Source: Clostridia bacterium (lineage in GTDB: Bacteria > Bacillota > Clostridia > Christensenellales > Borkfalkiaceae). Taken from it: 5,245 nt of DNA. Shown piece after piece: positions 1-5,245 of this stretch. Location: NCBI GenBank assembly GCA_017457345.1, contig JAFTHR010000086.1, forward strand, positions 1-5,245, in the 5' to 3' direction. A program made the position numbers and the translations under genes. The notes under the pieces are model-generated. The model had not been told where the DNA came from and made no database searches. It was given only the letters and a program-made list of their open reading frames with translations. Every line of letters begins with the position of its first letter. The stretch's first letter is position 1.

Positions 1-2
1 AA

Positions 3-719
3 TATAAGCAGACGATTTTAGGTCCGCTTTGGGCAATTATTCAGCCACTTTTCACTACGGTTATCTTCACTATCATCTTTGGGAATTTGGCGGGGCTTGC
101 ACCCGGCGGCGTACCGTCCTTTATTTTCTACCTTTCAGGCTCGGTCGCTTGGGGGTATTTTGCTGGTTGTCTCGGTTCGACTTCGCGTACCTTTACGGGC
201 AACGCAGGCATTATGGGCAAAGTGTATTTCCCTAGGCTAGTTATGCCGATCACTTCGGTGTTTTCGCAATTAATTTCCTTCTGCATCCAGTTCGCCATGA
301 TGCTCATTTTCTGGATTTACTACTGGGCAACGGGCGCACTCGTTCCAAGCGTTAGCGTTCTTTTGTTCCCCGTGCTCGTTCTGCAAATGGCTCTTTTGGG
401 ACTTGGTTTCGGCGTTATCATTTCGTCCGTCACCACGAAATATCGCGACCTTGTTATTTTGGTTGGGTTTGGGATGCAACTTTGGATGTACGCAACCCCC
501 GTTGCTTACGATATCTCCATTATCCCGCAATCGGTTATGTGGCTCTATATGCTCAACCCCATGACGCCTATTATCAACACATTCCGCTATATGTTCTTAG
601 GCGTGGGCGAATTCCAACCGCTCTACTATGCAATTAGTTGGCTCGTCACGCTAGTGGTACTGGTGTTCGGCGTGTTGCTGTTCAACAAAGTTGAAAAAAC
701 CTTTATGGATACCGTTTAA
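3..719 (+). CDS. wzm: ABC-2 type polysaccharide export permease, Wzm/TagG-like (5' partial)
   Basis: Membrane subunit of an ABC transporter that exports a lipid-linked polysaccharide (O-antigen, teichoic acid or capsule type) across the cytoplasmic membrane. The frame is open from the first bases, and 238 residues are visible. They begin with YKQTILGPLWAIIQP, the hallmark segment after the N-terminal interface helix in this family, so only some 30-50 residues appear to be missing upstream. TTG at 87 is an internal leucine codon, not the start. Hydrophobic segments lie near visible residues 10-27, 37-57, 83-108, 117-143, 150-168 and 213-232, matching the usual six membrane spans. A KYRDL motif at 146-150 lies in the loop between spans 4 and 5, and FNKVEKTF lies at the cytoplasmic C-terminus. 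The stop is followed 11 nt later by the ATPase gene, the normal Wzm-Wzt order. The family is certain by pattern; the exported polymer is not known. Confidence 0.93.
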   Translation, partial: YKQTILGPLWAIIQPLFTTVIFTIIFGNLAGLAPGGVPSFIFYLSGSVAWGYFAGCLGSTSRTFTGNAGIMGKVYFPRLVMPITSVFSQLISFCIQFAMMLIFWIYYWATGALVPSVSVLLFPVLVLQMALLGLGFGVIISSVTTKYRDLVILVGFGMQLWMYATPVAYDISIIPQSVMWLYMLNPMTPIINTFRYMFLGVGEFQPLYYAISWLVTLVVLVFGVLLFNKVEKTFMDTV

Positions 720-724
720 GGAGG
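718..724 (+). promoter_or_regulatory. Shine-Dalgarno sequence of the ATPase gene
   Basis: AAGGAGG begins inside the permease stop codon (TAA, 717-719) and lies 6 nt before the ATG at 731. It is a near-perfect match to the anti-Shine-Dalgarno sequence and fixes the ATPase start. Its overlap with the upstream stop suggests translational coupling of permease and ATPase, which must be made in matching amounts. Confidence 0.85.
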
Positions 725-730
725 CGCGCT

Positions 731-1984
731 ATGAGTGATACGATTATTAAAGTAGAAAACGTTTCCAAAGAATACCGCCTCGGCGCGATCGGCGGTGCGA
801 CGCTCGTTGGTGAATTGCAGTCCTGGTGGGCGCGTGTCCGCGGGAAGGAAGATCCGAATAGTAAAATCGGCGCAAAGTCGGTAAAAGTAGGCGAAAAATT
901 TTTAGCACTCGACGGTATTTCGTTTGAAGTGAAAAAAGGCGAGCGCGTGGGCATTATCGGGCATAACGGCGCGGGAAAATCCACTTTCCTCAAACTTTTA
1001 TCGCGCGTCACTGCTCCCACGAAAGGTACAATCTCCTACAACGGGCGTATTTCTTCTATGCTCGAAGTAGGCACGGGTTTCCACCCCGAACTCACGGGCA
1101 GAGAAAACGTATATATGAACGGCGCGATTTTAGGGATGACGAAAAAAGAAATCGATTCTAAGTTCGACGATATCGTTAAATTCGCTGAAATGGAACAGTT
1201 TATCGACACGCCGGTAAAGAGATATTCTTCCGGTATGTACGTGAAACTTGCGTTCGCCGTTGCGGCGCACCTTGATTCCGAAATTATGATTATGGACGAA
1301 GTGCTTGCCGTCGGCGACATCAATTTCCAACAAAAGTGTTTGGCAAAAATGAAAGAAGTCGGCACGGAACAAGGCAGAACGATTTTATACGTTAGCCATA
1401 ATATGAATACGATTCGTCAACTTTGCACCCGTTGTATCGTACTCGATCACGGCAAAATGATTTTCGACGGCGACATAGAAGAGGCGATTTCGCTATATAC
1501 TATGCAAAACACGAAAAACGTACGAATTGATAATGATCTTGCAGCAGTGAAACGCCCTAGCGACCTTTCGAAAAATCTTTTTATGGAAAAGCTTTCCGTT
1601 ACGCAATGCTCTAATGGTCACTTGAAATTCCGATTGAATTTCAACGCAAAAAAAACCTTTTCTTCTGCGGTCTTAAGGCTGGTGTTATTTGACGCTACGG
1701 ACAACACTTTATGTACGAGTCACTCAGACATCATCCCTAACGTCAAACTTGGTTCGAATAGCGTTTTGTTTGATTTGAATATATCCTGTTTGATGAACGG
1801 GCTATATAGAGCCGATTTAATTCTTTCAGATTTTGACGAGAATATGTTACAGCGTCACGATTTGGCAGTACGAGCTTTCCGTTTCGAAATCACAGACAAT
1901 GAACAGGTCCCTTATAACTTGAAATGGAGCACAAACTCTTGGGGAAAAATCCAATTGGATAATATGCAAGTTGTTTTGGAGTAA
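731..1984 (+). CDS. wzt: Polysaccharide ABC transporter ATPase with C-terminal carbohydrate-binding-type domain, Wzt-like
   Basis: Nucleotide-binding subunit that powers polysaccharide export with the permease just upstream. The 417 residues show a complete ABC ATPase: Walker A GHNGAGKST (77-85), signature YSSGM (165-169), Walker B ending in MDE (188-190, catalytic E190), D-loop AVGD (193-196) and switch histidine H223 in VSHN. The long insert between the first strands (about 17-58, with WWARVRGKEDP) is typical of Wzt/TagH proteins. Residues from about 264 to 417 form a beta-rich, poorly conserved extension whose size and place match the Wzt C-terminal domain. In well-studied O-antigen systems that domain binds the modified non-reducing end of the glycan before export. 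Total length agrees with two-domain Wzt proteins and exceeds the roughly 250 residues of ATPase-only forms. G+C drops from about 47% to about 39% at the domain boundary. The start is set by a strong ribosome site. ATPase assignment is near certain; carbohydrate binding by the extension is inferred. Confidence 0.95.
   Translation: MSDTIIKVENVSKEYRLGAIGGATLVGELQSWWARVRGKEDPNSKIGAKSVKVGEKFLALDGISFEVKKGERVGIIGHNGAGKSTFLKLLSRVTAPTKGTISYNGRISSMLEVGTGFHPELTGRENVYMNGAILGMTKKEIDSKFDDIVKFAEMEQFIDTPVKRYSSGMYVKLAFAVAAHLDSEIMIMDEVLAVGDINFQQKCLAKMKEVGTEQGRTILYVSHNMNTIRQLCTRCIVLDHGKMIFDGDIEEAISLYTMQNTKNVRIDNDLAAVKRPSDLSKNLFMEKLSVTQCSNGHLKFRLNFNAKKTFSSAVLRLVLFDATDNTLCTSHSDIIPNVKLGSNSVLFDLNISCLMNGLYRADLILSDFDENMLQRHDLAVRAFRFEITDNEQVPYNLKWSTNSWGKIQLDNMQVVLE
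1978..1981 (+). promoter_or_regulatory. Shine-Dalgarno sequence of the radical SAM gene
   Basis: GGAG lies 8 nt before the ATG at 1990 and is formed by the last codons of the ATPase gene. Only 5 nt separate the ATPase stop from the next start, so translation of the two is probably coupled. Confidence 0.6.
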
Positions 1985-1989
1985 TAATA

Positions 1990-3114
1990 ATGGAAAAAAT
2001 CAAGAGATTTATTGAGTGTCTTTTGCCCGTCACTGCTTGTAATCTAATGTGCGACTATTGCTACGTCATACAAGAAAATAACCGAAAAAACGAAATACCA
2101 AAATTAAATTATACCCCCCAACAGATTCGATCCGCTTTGACTGTAGAACGATTAGGCGGTATTTGCTATATAAGTATTTGTGGCGCAGGAGAAACACTCT
2201 TACCCAAATACTCAGTAGATATTGTTCATGAGTTATTGCAAGAGGGGCATTTCGTTAATATCACCACAAACGGGACTTTAACTCAACGATTCGAAGAATT
2301 TTGCTCTTTTGAACCCAACCTCCTTTCACACTTACATTTTGCCTTTTCTCTCCATTTTATAGAATTGAAAGATAAAGGATTATTGCAAACGTTTTTTGAC
2401 AACGTAAAAAGAGTAAGACAAGCTGGTTGTTCTTTCGTCGTCCAAATCAATCTTTACGACGGTTATTTGCCTTACCTTGATGAAATCAAACGGCTTTGCC
2501 TCGATAATCTAGGCGCATTACCGCAAGTCGCAGCAACTAGAGATGAAAGCAATAGCAATTTCGTCTTATTGACCAATTTATCAAAAGAAAATTATGCAAT
2601 GAACGGAGATTCCTTCGATTCTCCTCTTTTTACTTTTACCATGGAAAACTTTATGGTAAAAAGAAAAGAATTCTGCTACGCAGGAGACTGGTCTTTTTTG
2701 CTGAATTTGCAAACAGGCATTATGCGCAAATGTTACGCCAACGGTGATAATCCTGTTAACATTTTTGAAAATCCAAACGATCCTATTCCTTTTTGCGCTG
2801 TGGGAAAAAATTGTAAGAATAAGTATTGCGTAAATTCCAGTCATTTTATGTCCTTGGGGGTTATCCCTTCAAAGAATGTTCCTTCTTACGCACAGTTACG
2901 TAATCGTGAAAGCGCAAACTGGTACACCCCTACTATGAACTCTTTCTTAAACGGAAAACTTGAAGCGTCAAACAAAAAATATTCTCTTATGAAGAAATTG
3001 CGCATCTACACTCCGTTGCGGATAAAAAATTTTTTTCAAGCGACGAAAATCCGCATCTCCCGTTTGACACCGAATTCCATAAAATCCATTTATAAAAAAT
3101 TAAGAAAAAAATAA
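1990..3114 (+). CDS. Radical SAM enzyme with SPASM/twitch-like C-terminal cysteines, substrate unknown
   Basis: Predicted [4Fe-4S] enzyme that cleaves S-adenosylmethionine to start a radical reaction; the substrate cannot be read from the sequence. Of 374 residues, the N-terminal part holds the cluster motif CNLMCDYC (C17, C21, C24; CX3CX2C with the usual aromatic before the last Cys). Next come GAGETLL at 65-71, in the place of the family GGEP motif with Thr for Pro, and TTNGT at 92-96, the usual strand in this barrel. C229 and C248 are spaced as CX13GX4C, the opening pattern of SPASM/twitch auxiliary-cluster domains, followed by C269, C275 and C280. There are 14 cysteines in all. Residues 329-374 are strongly basic (16 Lys/Arg, no Asp/Glu), a possible membrane-surface tail. 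The gene lies between the export ATPase and a glycosyltransferase-pyruvyl transferase, so a role in modifying the glycan, its sugar precursor or a carrier is likely. Radical SAM peptide-modifying enzymes share this architecture, but no precursor peptide gene is visible here. Fold confidence is high; function is open. Confidence 0.88.
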   Translation: MEKIKRFIECLLPVTACNLMCDYCYVIQENNRKNEIPKLNYTPQQIRSALTVERLGGICYISICGAGETLLPKYSVDIVHELLQEGHFVNITTNGTLTQRFEEFCSFEPNLLSHLHFAFSLHFIELKDKGLLQTFFDNVKRVRQAGCSFVVQINLYDGYLPYLDEIKRLCLDNLGALPQVAATRDESNSNFVLLTNLSKENYAMNGDSFDSPLFTFTMENFMVKRKEFCYAGDWSFLLNLQTGIMRKCYANGDNPVNIFENPNDPIPFCAVGKNCKNKYCVNSSHFMSLGVIPSKNVPSYAQLRNRESANWYTPTMNSFLNGKLEASNKKYSLMKKLRIYTPLRIKNFFQATKIRISRLTPNSIKSIYKKLRKK

Positions 3115-3134
3115 ATCACTTTCCTAGTATACGC

Positions 3135-3138
3135 GGAG
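3135..3138 (+). promoter_or_regulatory. Shine-Dalgarno sequence of the glycosyltransferase-pyruvyl transferase gene
   Basis: GGAG within GCGGAGAT lies 5 nt before the ATG at 3144. It supports this start, as does the family-typical N-terminus PKFSIIVPIY directly after the Met. The 29-nt gap before the start shows no terminator hairpin. Confidence 0.6.
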
Positions 3139-3143
3139 ATTTT

Positions 3144-5234
3144 ATGCCAAAATTCAGCATTATCGTCCCTATTTATAAGGTTGAAAAATACCTTACTCAA
3201 TGTTTAAACAGCATCCTCAATCAGTCGATTGAGGATTTTGAGTGTATTCTCGTAGACGACGGCTCGCCTGATCGCTGCCCTGCTATTTGCGATAAATACG
3301 CCGAAGCGGACCCGCGCTTTAAAGTGGTTCATAAAGAAAACGGCGGACTTTCTTCCGCTCGGAACGCAGGTCTTGATATCGCACAAGGAGATTATATTTT
3401 TTTCGTCGATAGCGACGACTATTTAGCGCCTGATGCCTTGGAAAAAATCTCCGATTGTTTCGATACAAACAATTCTGATCTCGTTGTTTTTAATTACGAA
3501 GCGTTTGATGAAAGCACCTTATTGCGTACTCACACCAATTTTCTTCCCTTACAATATGACTTGTTTGGAGAAAAAGAGCGTTTCTCTTTCCTTTGCCGCA
3601 CCGCCTTACAGTATAGAATAGGCTGGGAGGCTTGGGATAGGGTTTATAAACGCTCCGTTATTGAAGAAAACGGCTTGCGTTTTTATAACGATAAGGAACT
3701 TTACGCCGAAGATTTGTATTTTAACACGCTATATTTGCTGCACACTAATAAAATCAACGTACTTCCCGATCGACTTTATTTTTACCGTTTGCGCAACGAT
3801 TCCATTACGGGCGTTAACAACGAATCGAAAATTCCCGAATTCGCAAAACTCACGCAATTACTTCACGATTATTTGTCAAACAACCAGTTTGATTACATTA
3901 AGAAACACTTTTATGTTGTTTTCTATTTGATTTTGTCAACCCCTAATCATATTAAAAAGAACTTTCCCGCACTCTTCTATTTAATTTTAGGAAATCGATA
4001 TCGTCAATCCACGATGGAACAACGTATAGCCGATATCTCCGCGCTTGATAATCCAAAATTTTTCGAAAACTACACAAAACAAATTTATCGAAACCACAAG
4101 CGCATTAAGAAACACATTGGCTATCCTCTCTCGCATCAAGAGGAATTTGATTATCTGCATTACTTAAACGCATGCAAGCGCGGCAACGCAAAAAAAATTT
4201 CAAACGTCACCACGAAGATCGCCGTTTTCGTAAAACGGGCTTACTTTTTCCTGCTTCGCCACGTAAAAAACGCATTGCGACGAATTAAATATATTCCCGA
4301 TAAACTTTGGCGAAAAAACGTGTATATCTTTGGAACGGAAGATTTTGGAAACGTAGGCGATCAATTAATTGCAGTCACCGAACTCGCCTTTTTGAAATCG
4401 TACTACCCTAACTATAACGTAATAGAAATTCCTGCCACTTGTTACCATAAAACGATCCAAGATCTTCATATAAAACTTAAACGGAAAGACCCTATCATTT
4501 TAACGGGCGGCGGAAATATGGGAGATATGTATCCATTCGCGGAAAACATTAAATTAGACGTAATTAAACGTTTCCCTAAAAATAAACTTACGATTTTCCC
4601 TCAAACGATTTATTTCGATAACCCCAAAAATCAAGAACTCTCAACGGCGCAATACGCAAAAGCAACACGCCTTACGATCGCCACGCGAGAAAAGTATTCG
4701 TTTAAATTAGCAAAAACTCTTTACCCCAACGCAAAAGTAGTTCTCACGCCTGATATCGTATTCTATCGTAGCCTGCAAACGGATGCAGAACGGCAAAACG
4801 TAATTCGCTTATGCTTGCGTAGTGATAAAGAGAAGACTCTTTCCGAGCAAGCAGAACAAACTATCTTATCTTCCCTGAAAGACTTTTCCGTAGAGCGGTT
4901 TGATATGCAACTGCCTTATAACGTACCCGTGAAAGATCGCGAACGCGTAATTGAAGAAATCCTCGCACATTACCGAACGGCAAAACTGATTATCACCGAT
5001 CGATTGCACGGTATGGTCGTTTCCGCGGTGACGGGAACACCTTGTATCGTATTGCCCAGCAAGAGCCATAAGATGAAAGGCACGTACGAGTGGATTGCCG
5101 ATTTACCGTATATCCGTTTCGCAAACGACGTAAACGAAATTCCCGTGCTTTTAGAAGAACTCTTATCGTTGCCCCCGTGTGAATACGATCCTTTACCTTT
5201 CCGCCACTACTTTGAACAAATTATACAAAAATGA
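3144..5234 (+). CDS. Bifunctional family 2 glycosyltransferase fused to polysaccharide pyruvyl transferase
   Basis: Two enzymes of surface-glycan assembly in one chain of 696 residues. The N-terminal half is a GT-A family 2 glycosyltransferase: SIIVPIYKVEKYL (5-17), nucleotide-binding DDGS (38-41), GGLSSARNAGL (67-77), metal-binding DSDD (89-92) and AED (188-190), the likely catalytic-base region. It should transfer a sugar from a nucleotide donor to a lipid-linked acceptor at the inner membrane face; donor and acceptor are unknown. Residues about 225-345 are a helical C-terminal part. A basic stretch at 345-391 (15 Lys/Arg, one acidic residue) with aromatic and aliphatic residues may bind the membrane and act as linker. 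From about 392 the chain is a pyruvyl transferase domain: VYIFGTEDFGNVGDQ (393-407), TGGGNMGD (454-461), ATRE (513-516) and DRLHGM (619-624), then TGTPC and YEWI (648-651). Such domains use phosphoenolpyruvate to put a pyruvate ketal on a sugar. One uninterrupted frame spans both halves. Domain calls are strong; activity of each half is inferred. Confidence 0.92.
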   Translation: MPKFSIIVPIYKVEKYLTQCLNSILNQSIEDFECILVDDGSPDRCPAICDKYAEADPRFKVVHKENGGLSSARNAGLDIAQGDYIFFVDSDDYLAPDALEKISDCFDTNNSDLVVFNYEAFDESTLLRTHTNFLPLQYDLFGEKERFSFLCRTALQYRIGWEAWDRVYKRSVIEENGLRFYNDKELYAEDLYFNTLYLLHTNKINVLPDRLYFYRLRNDSITGVNNESKIPEFAKLTQLLHDYLSNNQFDYIKKHFYVVFYLILSTPNHIKKNFPALFYLILGNRYRQSTMEQRIADISALDNPKFFENYTKQIYRNHKRIKKHIGYPLSHQEEFDYLHYLNACKRGNAKKISNVTTKIAVFVKRAYFFLLRHVKNALRRIKYIPDKLWRKNVYIFGTEDFGNVGDQLIAVTELAFLKSYYPNYNVIEIPATCYHKTIQDLHIKLKRKDPIILTGGGNMGDMYPFAENIKLDVIKRFPKNKLTIFPQTIYFDNPKNQELSTAQYAKATRLTIATREKYSFKLAKTLYPNAKVVLTPDIVFYRSLQTDAERQNVIRLCLRSDKEKTLSEQAEQTILSSLKDFSVERFDMQLPYNVPVKDRERVIEEILAHYRTAKLIITDRLHGMVVSAVTGTPCIVLPSKSHKMKGTYEWIADLPYIRFANDVNEIPVLLEELLSLPPCEYDPLPFRHYFEQIIQK

Positions 5235-5245
5235 AAACAAAAAGC
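5231..5245 (+). CDS. Possible start of a further gene (3' partial, five codons)
   Basis: ATG at 5231 overlaps the TGA of the preceding gene as ATGA and opens MKTKS to the window end. Four-base overlaps of this kind are common between coupled genes, and they fit the close packing of the whole region. There is no clear Shine-Dalgarno sequence upstream (the region reads caaattatacaaaa), and five codons say nothing about function, so this is only a candidate start. Confidence 0.35.

Noticed and set aside
87..719. TTG at 87 as the start of a shorter permease.
   Set aside because: The same frame is open to the window edge and the upstream codons encode the conserved YKQTILGPLW segment of the family, so this TTG is an internal leucine.
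703..1372. Long minus-strand open frames opposite the ATPase gene (703-1020, 1036-1365, 1130-1372).
   Set aside because: They lie wholly or mainly opposite a well-supported ABC ATPase, show no recognisable domain, and are expected shadows of its codon pattern.
3064..3096. A perfect TTGACA followed by TATAAA, a possible internal promoter before the glycosyltransferase-pyruvyl transferase gene.
   Set aside because: The spacer is 21 nt, too long for a normal housekeeping promoter, no better -10 box lies at 16-18 nt, and the elements fall in AT-rich coding sequence for the basic tail of the radical SAM protein.
1985..3143. A precursor peptide gene for the radical SAM enzyme, as in ribosomally made peptide pathways.
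   Set aside because: The gaps on either side are 5 and 29 nt, too short to encode a peptide, and no separate short gene with a ribosome site was seen. One could still lie outside the window.
3115..3143. A transcription terminator between the radical SAM and glycosyltransferase genes.
   Set aside because: The 29-nt gap contains no stem-loop followed by a T run; the only symmetry is a very short TAGTATA-like stretch.
3433..3930. Plus-strand frames inside the glycosyltransferase gene (3433-3621, 3661-3930).
   Set aside because: They are out-of-frame readings of a gene with intact GT2 motifs and no sign of a frameshift.

Overview
The window is a stretch of a cell-surface polysaccharide biosynthesis and export locus. 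All genes lie on the + strand and are closely packed, with no terminator visible between them. It begins inside an ABC-2 type polysaccharide export permease (Wzm/TagG type, 5' end outside the window). Its partner ATPase (Wzt/TagH type) follows and carries a C-terminal extension of the carbohydrate-binding kind. Next come a radical SAM enzyme with extra C-terminal cysteines and a 696-residue protein that fuses a family 2 glycosyltransferase to a polysaccharide pyruvyl transferase domain. The last bases may be the start of a further gene overlapping the previous stop codon by ATGA.

Spacing between genes is 11, 5 and 29 nt, and each internal start has a purine-rich Shine-Dalgarno sequence (AAGGAGG, GGAG, GGAG). 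This points to one transcription unit reading beyond both ends of the window. There is no gene-free stretch over 300 bases and I see no RNA gene, CRISPR array, insertion sequence or attachment site.

The host is a bacterium. The strong AGGAGG-type ribosome sites, moderate G+C and the style of the pyruvyl transferase domain (similar to the EpsI/EpsO type, from memory of the family) suggest a Bacillota/Clostridia-like organism, perhaps an uncultured one. This is inference and cannot be fixed from the window.

Likely joint role: the glycosyltransferase half adds a sugar to a lipid-linked glycan on the cytoplasmic face, and the pyruvyl transferase half adds a pyruvate ketal. The radical SAM protein may perform an unidentified modification of the glycan or its precursor. 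Wzm/Wzt then exports the finished polymer, with the Wzt C-terminal domain possibly recognising a chain-end feature. By hand count G+C falls from about 47% in the Wzt ATPase part (721-1500) to about 39% in its C-terminal part (1501-1980) and stays low in sampled blocks of the radical SAM gene. This fits a conserved export core joined to a variable, strain-specific glycan module. The radical SAM gene and the glycosyltransferase-pyruvyl transferase fusion are the least ordinary parts.
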